DNA of 64,000 bases from Duganella guangzhouensis (GTDB lineage Bacteria; Pseudomonadota; Gammaproteobacteria; Burkholderiales; Burkholderiaceae_D). The stretch spans positions 62,001 through 126,000 of the forward strand of contig NZ_WKJK01000003.1 in the NCBI RefSeq assembly GCF_009674535.1. The letters are read 5' to 3'. Below the pieces are notes generated by a model. That model saw only the letters and a list, made by a program, of their open reading frames with translations, had not been told where the DNA came from and ran no database searches. A program made the translations under genes and the position numbers. Positions within the stretch are counted from its first letter, which is position 1. Each line of letters opens with the position of its first letter. This document shows positions 1 to 9,887 of this stretch, one piece after another.

Positions 1-498
1 CGGCGCCGGCCGCATCAGCGCATTGCGCACCGTGGCCGTGGGGCCGGGCAAGCTGCGCTTGCCGCTGCTGGACATGATGGACGTAAGGCTCAGAGTACGG
101 TCGGGGAAGCGCGCGGCAAAAATCTGCGCGATCATGCCACCCATCGACACGCCCACCAGATGCGCGCGCGTGACGCCCAGCGCATCGAGCAGCCCAAGCG
201 CATCGTCAGCCATATCGTTGAGGGTGTAGGCGGCACTCTGCTTCCAGCCCACCAGCGATTTCAGATAAGCCAAGACCAGATTGGGCTTTTTGTGTTGATG
301 CAGTTTGGAGGACAGGCCGATGTCGCGGTTATCGAAGCGGATCACATAGTAACCCTGCTCGACCAGCCCATCGACCAGATCCTGCGGCCAGGCGATCAGC
401 TGCATGCCCAGCCCCATAATCAGCAGCACCGGAGGATCGAGTGGATTGCCACTGGTTTCGTAGGCTATCGTAAGGCCGTTTGATTGCGCGGTAGCCAA
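1..498 (-). CDS. alpha/beta hydrolase, C-terminus cut off by window edge
   Basis: The reverse strand reads without a stop from a TTG codon at 498 to the window edge. The protein starts LATAQSNGLTIAYETSG and continues with an oxyanion-loop-like stretch (LLIMGLGMQLIAWP), a strand ending in FDNRDIGLSS, and a nucleophile elbow GVSMGG with the serine around residue 120. These are hallmarks of the alpha/beta-hydrolase fold (the group that includes esterases and aclacinomycin-type methylesterases). The TTG start is chosen because a GGGAGAAAG ribosome-binding site lies just upstream and no ATG is available before conserved sequence. The acid and histidine of the triad lie beyond the window, so the substrate cannot be judged. 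Confidence 0.8.
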   Translation of the reverse strand, partial: MATAQSNGLTIAYETSGNPLDPPVLLIMGLGMQLIAWPQDLVDGLVEQGYYVIRFDNRDIGLSSKLHQHKKPNLVLAYLKSLVGWKQSAAYTLNDMADDALGLLDALGVTRAHLVGVSMGGMIAQIFAARFPDRTLSLTSIMSSSGKRSLPGPTATVRNALMRPAP

Positions 499-563
499 GG
501 CTTTCTCCCAAAGCGTGCTTGGGATTCAGCATACCATTTTTGCCGCAGCGGTGAAACTTGCTG

Positions 564-1485
<922 letters not shown>

Positions 1486-2121
1486 TTAGGGAATCTGTAA
1501 AAGTTTATGGGTTTGCAAGCTCAGCTTCCATTTTGGATTGCGCTTGCAGGTTTCAATCGCCAGCTTGATATTGTCAGCGGCCAGCAGACCGTCCATGGCC
1601 TGCAGGTAGAAATGCTCAAAGTCCAGCTGCTCGTAAGCGGACAGATTCTGATTGGCCTGCGGTATCACCACCTTGATTTCGCTGCCCTTCTTCACCACCA
1701 GTTCCGAGCCCATTTTCGGGCTGACGCAGATCCAGTCCACGCCCTCGGGCACCGGCAGCGTGCCATTGGTTTCAATCGCGATGGTAAAGCCGGCCGCGTG
1801 CATGGCGGCGATCAGCGGTGGGTCCAGTTGCAGCAGCGGCTCGCCGCCGGTGAACACCACGTATTTGCTGGCAGCATAAGTTTCCGGCCACAGCGCGTTG
1901 ATGGTGGCGGCCAGCTCTTCCGGCGTCTTGAACTTGCCGCCGCCCTCGCCGTCGGTGCCGACAAAATCGGTATCGCAGAACTGGCAGATGGCGCTGGCGC
2001 GGTCGCTTTCGCGGCCGGTCCACAGGTTGCAGCCGGAAAAACGGCAGAACACGGCCGGACGACCGGCGTGGGCGCCTTCACCCTGCAACGTGTAGAAAAT
2101 CTCTTTGATGCTGTAAGTCAC
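1486..2121 (-). CDS. queE: 7-carboxy-7-deazaguanine synthase QueE (radical SAM)
   Basis: QueE rearranges carboxytetrahydropterin to 7-carboxy-7-deazaguanine, the step after QueD. The protein begins MTYSIKEIFYTLQGEG, where the QGEG motif is typical. Its iron-sulfur motif is C-x14-C-x2-C (CNLW...ICQFC), the expanded spacing found in one QueE branch instead of CX3CX2C. FTGGEPLLQ matches the radical-SAM GGE motif. I place the start at GTG 2121, with AGGA seven bases upstream; an in-frame ATG at 2148 would lie inside the apparent -10 box and so probably not be in the message. The resulting 211 residues fit the family. Confidence 0.93.
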   Translation of the reverse strand: MTYSIKEIFYTLQGEGAHAGRPAVFCRFSGCNLWTGRESDRASAICQFCDTDFVGTDGEGGGKFKTPEELAATINALWPETYAASKYVVFTGGEPLLQLDPPLIAAMHAAGFTIAIETNGTLPVPEGVDWICVSPKMGSELVVKKGSEIKVVIPQANQNLSAYEQLDFEHFYLQAMDGLLAADNIKLAIETCKRNPKWKLSLQTHKLLQIP

Positions 2122-2147
2122 GATAGTTCCTGGTAGGACAACCCTCA

Positions 2148-2153
2148 ATTATA
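2148..2153 (-). promoter_or_regulatory. candidate -10 box of queE-queD-tadA
   Basis: A perfect TATAAT on the minus strand; transcription would begin near 2141 and give a leader of about 20 bases before GTG 2121. No good -35 hexamer stands at 16-18 bases, so this is supported only by the -10 and its position. Confidence 0.4.
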
Positions 2154-2264
2154 TCCCACACCACAGTTTCCCGGGTAGCGGCACCAGATGTTGACATTTC
2201 ACAATGGTTCCGACGGGCAAGCGGGCTATGTTGTTCCCTGTGGCATCACTCAAAGGACGACATC

Positions 2265-3041
2265 ATGAGCTCCGCGCCGCCCCTGCTTCAAATCGATATG
2301 GTTACCGCCGGCATTTTCTTGCTGGCGGCACTGACCTGTCTGCTGCTGTGGTGGCGCCAGCGCCGCGACAGCCTGCGCCTGTTGGCCGAAGCGCGCCGCC
2401 AGATCCTGCGCCTGGCCGCCAGTCAACAGTCGCTGCGCGATGCCGAGCGTCGCCGCATTGCGCGTGATCTGCATGACGATCTCGGCCAACATCTGCTGGC
2501 GCTCGGCCTGGACCTCGCCACGCTGACGCACCAGCATCCCGCGCTGCGCCAACCGGCAAGCCGGCTGGACGACCGCATCCAGCACGCTACCCGCGCCATG
2601 CATGCCATTGTCCACGATCTGCAGGCGGAAGCGCTGGAATCGGGGCTGGAATGCGCGGTTCAGCAACAGATCGATCAGTTTTCACGCCTGAGCGGCATTG
2701 CCTGCCGGCTGGACGCCGAGCCGTCGGCGTTCGCCTGCGGCAATGGCGGCGACGGCATGGACAAGCTGCTCTACCGCGTGCTGCAGGAATCGCTCAGCAA
2801 CATTGTGCGCCACGCGCAAGCCTCCGAAGTGTGCGTTGGCTTGTGCCGCCAGGAGCACAGCCTGAGCCTGACCGTGCGCGACAACGGCGTCGGCCTGCCG
2901 CAGACGGCGACCGTGGGCGGCAGGCGCGGCCATGGTCTGCGCGGCATCGCTCAACGCGTGGCCGAAGCCGGCGGCCGCTTCGACGTCGCCAGCATGCCCG
3001 GCGCCGGCACCGCGCTCACCATGTCCTTTCCCATTCCATAA
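2265..3041 (+). CDS. sensor histidine kinase, NarL/DesK class (HisKA_3)
   Basis: A 258-residue inner-membrane kinase with one membrane segment (about residues 12-30), a coiled linker, and a dimerisation domain of the HisKA_3 type: ERRRIARDLHDDLGQ with the phospho-acceptor H70. The ATPase domain has an N box (ESLSNIVRHAQ), a G1 box (DNGVGLP) and a G2 box (GHGLRGI). AAAGGA lies seven bases before the ATG. Kinases of this class usually partner a LuxR-type response regulator, but none is adjacent; instead a diguanylate cyclase follows after 17 bases and is probably cotranscribed. The signal is unknown, since there is almost no periplasmic domain. Confidence 0.88.
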   Translation: MSSAPPLLQIDMVTAGIFLLAALTCLLLWWRQRRDSLRLLAEARRQILRLAASQQSLRDAERRRIARDLHDDLGQHLLALGLDLATLTHQHPALRQPASRLDDRIQHATRAMHAIVHDLQAEALESGLECAVQQQIDQFSRLSGIACRLDAEPSAFACGNGGDGMDKLLYRVLQESLSNIVRHAQASEVCVGLCRQEHSLSLTVRDNGVGLPQTATVGGRRGHGLRGIAQRVAEAGGRFDVASMPGAGTALTMSFPIP

Positions 3042-3058
3042 AAACACCAAGGCGCGCC

Positions 3059-4054
3059 ATGAACGGAACCCACAAAATCCAGCATCTGATGGAGTTTTCG
3101 CAAGCGGATCAACAGCACGGTTTTGCCCTCAAGCTGATGGAACTGCTGGTGATCCCCACCTTCGTCATCGACACCAACTGCAAGGTCATCATCTGGAACC
3201 GCGCCTGCGAGCGGCTGACCGGCGTCGCCGCCTGGGAAGTGCTGGGCACCTCCGATCACTGGAAGAGCTTTTACCAGGAGCAGCGCCCTACCCTGGCCGA
3301 CCTGGTGATCCAGGGCCGCAGCGCCGAGCTGCACCGGCTGTACCGCCAACATGCACGCCGTAACGACACCGACCACAATCTGTGCGCGGAAAACTGGTGC
3401 GACATGCCGCGCGTCGGCCGCCGCCGCTATCTGGCCGCCGACGCCAGCCCGATCTTCGACGGCGACGGCAAGCTGGTGGCGGTGGTGGAAACCCTGCGCG
3501 ACGTCACTGATGAAAAAAAGGCCCAGGTGGCGCTAGAACAGCTGGCCACACGCGACGGCCTGACTGGCCTGGCCAATCGACGCTGCTTCGACGATACCCT
3601 CAGCGCCGAATGGCAGCGCGCGCTGCGCCACCAGCAGCCGCTGTCACTGCTGATGGTCGACGTCGACAACTTCAAGCAATACAACGACGCCTACGGCCAC
3701 CTGGGCGGCGACGAATGCCTGCAACGCATCGCCAGCGCCGTCTCCAGCGAAATGCGCGCCAACGACCTGGTGGCGCGCTACGGCGGCGAGGAGTTCGCGG
3801 TGATCCTGCCGAATCAGTCGCTGAAAGGCGCGGCCATCGTGGCCGAGCGCATCCGCTGCCGCGTCGAGCAGCTGCGCCTGCCCAACCTGGGCAGCAAGCA
3901 GCATGTGGTGACGGTCAGTATCGGCGCGGCGACGGCGCTGGCGGCACCGGAAAACGATCCCAGCCAGTTGGTCGCCACCGCCGATTCAGCGCTGTACCGC
4001 GCCAAGCACATGGGCCGTAACCGTATCAGCCTGCCAGGTGCGGAAGAAAGCTGA
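3059..4054 (+). CDS. PAS-GGDEF diguanylate cyclase
   Basis: A soluble 331-residue protein predicted to make cyclic di-GMP from two GTP. Residues about 25-150 form a PAS sensor (IPTFVIDTNCKVIIWNRACE), followed by a helical linker and a GGDEF domain. The active site reads GGEEF (about 242-246), which is catalytically competent, and the inhibitory I-site RAND stands five residues before it, so product inhibition is expected. An open frame extends upstream to 2651, but that part is a frame-shifted shadow of the kinase gene; ATG 3059 gives a complete PAS domain and has AAGG upstream. Probably the second gene of a kinase-cyclase operon. Confidence 0.9.
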   Translation: MNGTHKIQHLMEFSQADQQHGFALKLMELLVIPTFVIDTNCKVIIWNRACERLTGVAAWEVLGTSDHWKSFYQEQRPTLADLVIQGRSAELHRLYRQHARRNDTDHNLCAENWCDMPRVGRRRYLAADASPIFDGDGKLVAVVETLRDVTDEKKAQVALEQLATRDGLTGLANRRCFDDTLSAEWQRALRHQQPLSLLMVDVDNFKQYNDAYGHLGGDECLQRIASAVSSEMRANDLVARYGGEEFAVILPNQSLKGAAIVAERIRCRVEQLRLPNLGSKQHVVTVSIGAATALAAPENDPSQLVATADSALYRAKHMGRNRISLPGAEES

Positions 4055-5761
4055 TTAGCCGGTCCACTGCGTGTAGGCCACGCCGACCGGCATGATCTGG
4101 CTCATCAAGGCCACATTCTCGACCGAATCCGAGAAGCCGACCAGCACGCTGGCGCGGGTGGCGCCGTCGTGCAAGGCATTGAGCCACCAGCTGTAACCAT
4201 CGGCGTCTGGCGTGCGATGCAGCACGTTGCTATACAGCGCGGTGAGGAAAGTCTGGTCGCTGGCATTGGCGCCGTAGATATTGGCGAATTCCTCACTGGT
4301 CACAAAACTATCCGCGATCGACACCATGCTGACGCCGAGATCGCGCGCATCCAGCCAGAAACCGAAACCTTCCGCGTCCGGCGTGCGGTTGAACATGGCG
4401 CCATACAGCCGGTATAGCTGACCGGCCGAACCAGCCGTGTCCAGCGCCAGCGCGCCGTCAGCAAATTGCAGCCGCTCGACGCCGACCAGCAAGTCGCTGC
4501 CGCTGGCGCCGCTGAGCGTGACCGTGGCGCTGCTGGCGGACAGCTGATAGCTGCCCCGGCTGCCATCAACCAGCAACGTGTCGATGCCCGCGCCACCGGT
4601 CACCAGCTGGTTGCCGGCGCCAGCCTGCAAGGTATCGTTGCCACTGGTCCCGGCCATCAGCGCCGAGTAATTCGACAGCTGGATGACGGTATCGCTGAAC
4701 TGCAGCCGCGCGATATTGCTCAGCGTGTCGACGCCATCGCCACTGACCGTCAACTGCGACACACTGCCGGCCAGATCGTAGGCCGACACCGCCTTGGTGA
4801 ACACCACCGTATCGCTGCCGCCACCGCCGCTGATCTGGTCGCTGCCGCCGCCCTGGTAAATCACATCATTACCGGCACCGCCGATGATCACGTTGCCAGC
4901 CGCATTGCCGTATATCGTAGAACCGCCGCTGCCGGCAACGGCCCGCTCAATGGTCACGTTGTAGGCAATCGAAATATTGTTGTAACCCGGCGCGGTGGAG
5001 CTGAAGCTGCCCGCATTCAGATTGATGACGGTGGCGTCGCGGCAGGCGGAAAAATCGAAGGTATCGGTGCCGCCGGCATCCCAGATGCACTGCAGCGCCG
5101 CATCCTTGGCAAAGCTGTAGGTGTCAGCGCCGGTGTGATAGCTCATGTTGGCGCCGTACAGGTACTGAATCGCCTGTATGTCATACAGCATCGCCGTGAT
5201 GCCGTAATTGTGATTCAGCGCGTAGCCGGCGCCGACGTTGTACGACATTTGCGAATAGTCGAGCGTATCGGTGGCGGTCGGCAGAAACGGGCCTTTGATG
5301 GACGCGCCGCCGGAATCGTAGTTACCCGGATGCTTCAAGCCCAGCGTATGGCCAATTTCGTGGATCAGCACCGAGATGCCGTAATCGCCATCGGCAAAGC
5401 TGAAGTTGTAGCTATCCTGATTGTTGGTGTACAGCGTGACCGGCTCATTGCCGTCCGGCAGATAGGCATAACCGCTGCTGGTGTTGCCCTGGTTGTTGGT
5501 GCCCAGCTGGATATTGCCGTCGGCCGAGACTTCCTGAAACGTGATATTCGCCACCGCCGCCCACGCCGCCAGCGCCTGCCGCACGCCCTGCTGCTGGGTG
5601 TCGGTCATGGGCGCGAAGCCGTTGGCATCCTGCAACGTGGCACCATCCGGCACGGTGGTCAGGAAACTGTAGGTCAGCACCTCCGCTTGCCCCGGCTGCG
5701 CCGCCCAACTGCTGGATACCAGCGCGTCTATCGAATTGATTCCAGTGGTCAGGCTAGCCAT
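4055..5761 (-). CDS. serralysin-like M10 metalloprotease with RTX and DUF4214 regions
   Basis: A 568-residue zinc protease predicted to be exported by type I secretion: there is no N-terminal signal peptide, but glycine/aspartate RTX repeats occur (GGAGNDVIYQGGGSDQ, about residues 293-310). The zinc motif HEIGHTLGLKH sits at residues 134-144, and the Met-turn (YSQMSY) around 169-174, as in serralysins. The C-terminal 130 residues contain two DUF4214-like repeats (FNRTPDAEGFGFW and HRTPDADGYSWW), often found in large exported proteins. No ABC exporter or membrane fusion protein is nearby, so secretion must rely on genes elsewhere. It converges with the upstream cyclase, whose stop is at 4054. 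Confidence 0.85.
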   Translation of the reverse strand: MASLTTGINSIDALVSSSWAAQPGQAEVLTYSFLTTVPDGATLQDANGFAPMTDTQQQGVRQALAAWAAVANITFQEVSADGNIQLGTNNQGNTSSGYAYLPDGNEPVTLYTNNQDSYNFSFADGDYGISVLIHEIGHTLGLKHPGNYDSGGASIKGPFLPTATDTLDYSQMSYNVGAGYALNHNYGITAMLYDIQAIQYLYGANMSYHTGADTYSFAKDAALQCIWDAGGTDTFDFSACRDATVINLNAGSFSSTAPGYNNISIAYNVTIERAVAGSGGSTIYGNAAGNVIIGGAGNDVIYQGGGSDQISGGGGSDTVVFTKAVSAYDLAGSVSQLTVSGDGVDTLSNIARLQFSDTVIQLSNYSALMAGTSGNDTLQAGAGNQLVTGGAGIDTLLVDGSRGSYQLSASSATVTLSGASGSDLLVGVERLQFADGALALDTAGSAGQLYRLYGAMFNRTPDAEGFGFWLDARDLGVSMVSIADSFVTSEEFANIYGANASDQTFLTALYSNVLHRTPDADGYSWWLNALHDGATRASVLVGFSDSVENVALMSQIMPVGVAYTQWTG

Positions 5762-5821
5762 GGTGCGATCAGATCAGGGGTAATTCCCTGAGCATATCAC
5801 TTCCTGCATGCAGGAAACAAT

Positions 5822-6070
5822 CTACTCAAAGGGATTGGCCACAGTGGTATTGGCGGGTGGCGGCAGCTTGGCCGGCAATTGTTGCGCCTCCAGCTTGGCC
5901 ACCACATCCACCAGCAACCGGTGCAGCGCGTGCGCATCCGCCAGACCGGCCTGATCGGCGGTCAGGTCGATGTCGCCACTGATGGTGATACGGTCCAGCC
6001 GGTTTTCAATGGTCAGGCCGCCGATGTGCAACACGTCGGCCTCATTTTTATAGGGTACGAATTTGCTCAT
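5822..6070 (-). CDS. small conserved-looking protein of unknown function
   Basis: An 82-residue protein starting MSKFVPYKNEADVLHIG, acidic and without a membrane segment or signal peptide. I do not recognise a family. The ATG has a strong ribosome-binding site (AAGGAG, seven bases away) that begins directly after the stop codon of the secreted nuclease, so the two form an operon with an 11-base gap. A strand-rich N-terminal half and a proline-rich C-terminus (KLPPPANTTV) are visible. A role as nuclease inhibitor is conceivable from position alone, but nothing in the sequence shows this. Confidence 0.65.
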   Translation of the reverse strand: MSKFVPYKNEADVLHIGGLTIENRLDRITISGDIDLTADQAGLADAHALHRLLVDVVAKLEAQQLPAKLPPPANTTVANPFE

Positions 6071-6081
6071 GCATGTGCTCC

Positions 6082-6843
6082 TTATTTACGCTGCCGGACG
6101 TTGGGCAGACGCAGCATCACCGCTTTTTGCGCTGGCGACAGCGACGGCAGCAGGTTGATGCCCACCTTCTCCTCCAGCTGCGCAATGCTCAGCGTCTGGT
6201 ACTGCGCATCGGCGCGGTTTTCGATGAAAAAGGCGGCGCCGGCGCGCTGGCGCGGGCTGTACACCAGTTTATACAAATGGGTCGGCACCAGCACATTGCC
6301 CACTTTTTGCAGATTGCCACCGATGAAAGCCGGGCCGGTCAACACGTACAAATCGCCCTCCTTCTGCGCCATCTTGCGCACCACGCCTTCGATGCCGGCC
6401 CAGATATGACGGTTCACATCGGAATCCTGCGGCACCATATTGGCCAGCGTGAAGCTGTCATGCTGGCTATCGCGGTCCGGCATATCGCCATTCGGCGCCA
6501 TGTGGCCACGGTCGTAACCGCTGCGCGCATAGTCGGACAGCTCGGCGCGCTGGTTGTCCGGCAAGCGCGATTCCGGGTGGAAGGAGTTTTCGCGCGACAG
6601 CGTCTTGGCCGCATCGACGTGCTGCGCGGTCAGATGCTCGGCAGACCACAGCGGCGTGCGGGTAATCCCGGAATGCATCACACCAAACACGCCGTAGCAC
6701 AGCTCGGTGGTGGCGGCATTCATTTTGGGATTGCGGATTTCAGGCAGACGGCCGTCGACGTAATGGGTAGGACATTCGCCGGCGCTGGCCAGCGCGCTGC
6801 ACAGCAGTGCAACCGCGGCCACGGTACGTTGTATCAAATGCAT
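6082..6843 (-). CDS. secreted DNA/RNA non-specific endonuclease (NucA family)
   Basis: A 253-residue nuclease with a clear Sec signal peptide (MHLIQRTVAAVALLCSALASA, shown here only as its limits, residues 1-21), so it acts in the periplasm or outside. The catalytic beta-beta-alpha-metal motif is DRGHMAPNGDM, with DRGH at residues 111-114 (H114 general base) and the metal-binding asparagine in LANMVPQ at N135. I prefer the start at 6843 to the longer frame from 6897 because it opens with the signal peptide; a TAGAAT -10-like box lies at 6872-6877. It is the first gene of a two-gene operon with the small protein downstream. Confidence 0.88.
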   Translation of the reverse strand: MHLIQRTVAAVALLCSALASAGECPTHYVDGRLPEIRNPKMNAATTELCYGVFGVMHSGITRTPLWSAEHLTAQHVDAAKTLSRENSFHPESRLPDNQRAELSDYARSGYDRGHMAPNGDMPDRDSQHDSFTLANMVPQDSDVNRHIWAGIEGVVRKMAQKEGDLYVLTGPAFIGGNLQKVGNVLVPTHLYKLVYSPRQRAGAAFFIENRADAQYQTLSIAQLEEKVGINLLPSLSPAQKAVMLRLPNVRQRK

Positions 6844-6891
6844 AGTTGCCTGGACAGTTAAGGGTGGCGGCATTCTAGCGGAGCGCCCCGG

Positions 6892-6928
6892 AAACAAAAA
6901 GGGCTGACACGATTGAACGTGCCAGCCC
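6892..6928 (-). terminator. Rho-independent terminator on the minus strand, upstream of the nuclease gene
   Basis: On the minus strand, an 11-base-pair stem (arms 6918-6928 and 6901-6911, one G-U pair) with a 6-base loop is followed at once by TTTTTGTTT. It points towards the nuclease gene but lies before its start codon, so it should end a short transcript begun in the 6.93-7.0 kb gap, or act as an attenuator. Confidence 0.75.
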
Positions 6929-6987
6929 TCTCAAACATCCAGCCCTACCAAGGCAATGTTTTAGCTATTTCAATTGCGGCAATACTG
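6892..6987 (-). ncRNA. candidate small RNA of about 95 nt
   Basis: A minus-strand promoter (-35 TTGTTC at 7017-7022, 17-base spacer, perfect TATAAT at 6994-6999) stands about 65 bases before a strong intrinsic terminator, and no protein gene lies between them. The implied transcript runs from about 6987 to 6892. It contains a second GGGCTGG unit (complement of 6939-6945) besides the one in the terminator stem. This is inferred from promoter and terminator only; a nuclease-mRNA leader with an attenuator is the alternative. Confidence 0.45.
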
Positions 6988-6993
6988 ATTAAA

Positions 6994-7022
6994 ATTATAC
7001 ATTGAAAATGTAACAGGAACAA
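6994..7022 (-). promoter_or_regulatory. candidate promoter of the small RNA
   Basis: TATAAT at 6994-6999 (6 of 6 matches) and TTGTTC at 7017-7022 (3 of 6), spacer 17 bases, reading leftwards. The element sits in a strikingly AT-rich stretch in otherwise GC-rich DNA. Confidence 0.5.
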
Positions 7023-7032
7023 GTACATTTTC
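6998..7032. promoter_or_regulatory. overlapping inverted repeats, possible operator
   Basis: Two nested palindromes share one arm. TACATT (6998-7003) pairs with AATGTA (7007-7012) around a 3-base centre, and GAAAATGTA (7004-7012) pairs perfectly with TACATTTTC (7024-7032) around 11 bases. The TACATT half-site thus occurs at 6998, inverted at 7007, and again at 7024. The array covers the spacer and -35 region of the minus-strand promoter and lies 64 bases before the chemoreceptor start, so a regulator bound here could affect both directions. Confidence 0.5.
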
Positions 7033-7095
7033 TGTGTCTTTTGTTAAGAAATATTACTGTACGACCATGCTGTTAAGGTTACACTTTGTGTTCCT

Positions 7096-8766
7096 ATGGC
7101 AACTATAAAAACCACCTACATGAACATCGCCAACCTGAGAATCGGGCACAGACTCACCATCGCTTTTTCGCTGACCACACTGCTGCTGGCGGTGGTGGTG
7201 ATTGTCGGCGCACTGGGGCTACGCACCACCAGCAACGAAATCGAGCTGACCATCCAAGACCGCTACATGAAAATCGAGTTACTGAGCGAAGTCAAAGATC
7301 ATGTCTCCCAGCAGGCCCGCAGCCTGCGCGATTTGCTGCTGCTCGACGCCGCCGAAGCCGGTGCCGAATACGCGACCATAGAACAGCGCAGCCAGCAAAT
7401 CCGCACCCGCCTGGACAAACTGGGCACCGTGCTGCGTCGCCCCGAGGCGCTGCTGCTGCTGAAGGAAGTCAATGAAGCGCGCGCCGCCTACTCGCCGCTG
7501 CGAGACCAGATGGTGGCCGCCGTCAAGGCTGGCGACAAGGAAACCGCCACCACGCTGCTGATGCAGAAAGTACGACCCGCGCAAACTGCCTATGTGGCGG
7601 CGCTGGACAAGCTGGTCGAGTTCCAGGAGCAGTTGATGCGCGACTCCGGCGACGCTGCCCAGCGCAGTGCCATCAATACCAGCATGCTGATGATCGGCTT
7701 GGGCGTGGCCGGCGCCGCGCTGGGGTTGTTTTTCGGCTGGTTCGTCACCCGCAGCATCGTGCGCCCGATCGGCCACGCGGTGCGGGTAGCGCGCACTGTG
7801 GCAAGTGGCGACCTCAGTTCCCAAATCCAGATCCGCACCCGCGACGAGGTGGGCCAATTGTCGGCGGCGCTGAAGGAAATGAACACCAGTCTGATCGCCA
7901 TCGTCTCGGAGGTACGCAAGGGCACCGATTCGATCGGCACCGCCTCGGCCGAAATCGCCGCCGGTAATCTTGATCTGTCCGAGCGGACCGAACGCCAGGC
8001 CGGCTCGCTGGAGGAAACCGCATCGTCGATGGAACAGCTGACTTCCACCGTCAAGCAAAACGCCGCCAACGCCAGTCAGGCCAACCAGTTGGCGATGTCG
8101 GCCTCCGATGTCGCCGGCAAAGGTGGCGAGGTGGTGGCGCAGGTGGTGGACACCATGGCTTCGATCAACGCCTCGGCGCGCAAGATCGTCGACATCATCG
8201 CCGTGATTGACGGTATCGCCTTCCAGACCAATATCCTGGCCCTGAACGCGGCGGTGGAAGCGGCGCGCGCCGGCGAACAAGGACGCGGCTTCGCCGTCGT
8301 CGCCAGCGAGGTACGCAGCTTGGCGCAGCGTTCCGCTGCGGCGGCCAAGGAAATCAAGGCATTGATTGGCGATTCGGTCGACAAAGTCGATGCCGGCGCG
8401 CGCCTGGTCGACCAGGCCGGCGCCACGATGGAGGAAATCGTCACCAGTGTGCGTCGCGTCACCGACATCATGAGCGAGATTGCCTTCGCCAGCCAGGAGC
8501 AGCTGTCGGGCATCGAGCATATCAACGGCGCCATCACCGAAATGGACAAGAGCACGCAGCAGAATGCGGCGCTGGTGGAAGAGGCTTCCGCCGCCGCCGT
8601 CACCATGCAGGAGCAGGCATCGAATCTGGTGCAGGCGGTCAGCGTATTCAAGCTGACCGGCGACGGTCGTGGCAGCGTAGCGTCGATCCGCGCCGGCCGC
8701 CGTGGCGCTAAGCCAGCAGACACTCCAACTGCTTTGCCATCGTCTCGTTCATCTGCCGCTGGCTAA
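7096..8766 (+). CDS. methyl-accepting chemotaxis protein
   Basis: A 556-residue inner-membrane chemoreceptor. Membrane helices lie at about residues 20-42 and 194-215, enclosing an all-helical periplasmic four-helix-bundle domain. A HAMP domain (RSIVRPI onwards) follows, then the cytoplasmic signalling hairpin with the highly conserved tip [20 protein letters not shown] (about 375-395). The [26 protein letters not shown] stretch before it is typical of the betaproteobacterial Tsr/Tar-like class and carries methylation-type glutamates. Either ATG 7096 or ATG 7120 could be the start; neither has a clear ribosome-binding site. The 3' end overlaps the convergent glycosyltransferase gene by 59 bases. 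No C-terminal CheR-binding pentapeptide is seen. Confidence 0.93.
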   Translation: MATIKTTYMNIANLRIGHRLTIAFSLTTLLLAVVVIVGALGLRTTSNEIELTIQDRYMKIELLSEVKDHVSQQARSLRDLLLLDAAEAGAEYATIEQRSQQIRTRLDKLGTVLRRPEALLLLKEVNEARAAYSPLRDQMVAAVKAGDKETATTLLMQKVRPAQTAYVAALDKLVEFQEQLMRDSGDAAQRSAINTSMLMIGLGVAGAALGLFFGWFVTRSIVRPIGHAVRVARTVASGDLSSQIQIRTRDEVGQLSAALKEMNTSLIAIVSEVRKGTDSIGTASAEIAAGNLDLSERTERQAGSLEETASSMEQLTSTVKQNAANASQANQLAMSASDVAGKGGEVVAQVVDTMASINASARKIVDIIAVIDGIAFQTNILALNAAVEAARAGEQGRGFAVVASEVRSLAQRSAAAAKEIKALIGDSVDKVDAGARLVDQAGATMEEIVTSVRRVTDIMSEIAFASQEQLSGIEHINGAITEMDKSTQQNAALVEEASAAAVTMQEQASNLVQAVSVFKLTGDGRGSVASIRAGRRGAKPADTPTALPSSRSSAAG

Positions 8767-9886
8767 AGCTGGCATGGCGCGTGGCGAATGCCCGCGCCGC
8801 AGCGCGATACGCGTCATCGGCCAGCAACTGCCGCACGATGGCGCGCCAGTCCGCGTCTGGCGCCAGCGGCGCGGCGTTGTAGCCGGCACCGGAGCTGGCG
8901 ACGCTGCGCGCAGTCAGTAACTGCTCGGCGTGCGTCGGCAGCATCAACAAGGGAACACCGGCCAGCAGTGATTGCGCCAGCGTGCCCTCGCCGGCATGAC
9001 AGACGCATAAATCGGCCTGCGCCAGCGTCAGCGACAAATCCAGCGGCGCTTCCGCATACAGGATTTGCTCGCTGATGAGCGGCGGCGCCGCGCCGGCCGC
9101 CACCTCGGGGATATAAGCCAGCACGCGGCAGCCTTCGTCCGCCAGCGCCCGCAGCAGCGCGCCATGCGCCGGATGCGACGCCTTCAAATACGCATACACC
9201 CTGGCGCCCTCGCCCGCCGGCCAGCATGGCGCAATGCCGCCGCCGCTGACGAAGCTGGGGCCAAGCCACTGCGCGCCATCAGTCGCGCGCCGGTAATAGT
9301 CCAGTTCCGGCCAGCTGCACAGCAAAGACAGATCGCCCTGGAAGACATTGGCCGCATGCCGGTACGGCGTTGCGCCGTTCAGCATGACGTTGGCAGTGGC
9401 CAGCATGCGCTGCTCCGACGCGGCCAGCCGCGCGGCAGGCGCATCGCGGAACGCCGGCAAAGGCCGCGCCGGCGGCGGCATGCTGAAACCATTGCCGATC
9501 GCCGCACTGCGCAGGCCCATGGCGCGCGCGGCCAGCAACGCGGTCGGCGCAAAATCGCCCACCACCAGATCCGGTTGCAGTAGCGTGAACAGCGCGCGCC
9601 AGCCGGCTACCATGCCGCGCAGCGCGGCCGGCTCCAGATAACCGCAATGGAACAGCACTTCCGCCAGATTGGCTGCCGGCGGCAAGCCGGCAGCGCTGTG
9701 CAGCCACACCGGCGCCTGCAGCTTCGGCACGTCCAAATCCGCCAGCAGCGCATGAGTCGCCACCAGATCGCGCAGGCCGAGGCTGACGCGATGGCCGCGC
9801 GCCAGCAGCGCCTGCGCCAGCATCTTCAGGCGGCCCGCATGTCCCAGCCCGCCGCCCAGCTCCCAGCACAGATGAATGTGCGCCAT
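8708..9886 (-). CDS. glycosyltransferase, GT1/UGT-like
   Basis: A 392-residue GT-B-fold protein. The N-terminus ([20 protein letters not shown]) has the glycine-rich acceptor-side loop, and the C-terminal half has the nucleotide-sugar site [22 protein letters not shown] followed by HAEQ, as in the UDP-glucuronosyltransferase/macrolide glycosyltransferase superfamily. The donor and acceptor are unknown. The start at 9886 lies one base after the stop codon of the HAD gene (TGA-G-ATG), so the pair is translationally coupled; a longer frame to 9973 overlaps the HAD gene and lacks homologous character. No other sugar genes are nearby. Confidence 0.82.
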   Translation of the reverse strand: MAHIHLCWELGGGLGHAGRLKMLAQALLARGHRVSLGLRDLVATHALLADLDVPKLQAPVWLHSAAGLPPAANLAEVLFHCGYLEPAALRGMVAGWRALFTLLQPDLVVGDFAPTALLAARAMGLRSAAIGNGFSMPPPARPLPAFRDAPAARLAASEQRMLATANVMLNGATPYRHAANVFQGDLSLLCSWPELDYYRRATDGAQWLGPSFVSGGGIAPCWPAGEGARVYAYLKASHPAHGALLRALADEGCRVLAYIPEVAAGAAPPLISEQILYAEAPLDLSLTLAQADLCVCHAGEGTLAQSLLAGVPLLMLPTHAEQLLTARSVASSGAGYNAAPLAPDADWRAIVRQLLADDAYRAAARAFATRHASFSQRQMNETMAKQLECLLA

Positions 9887-9887
9887 C

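Noticed and set aside
4466..5791. Open frame of 441 codons opposite the metalloprotease
   Set aside because: Antisense shadow of a gene with clear motifs; composition-driven in GC-rich DNA, no ribosome-binding site or family pattern.
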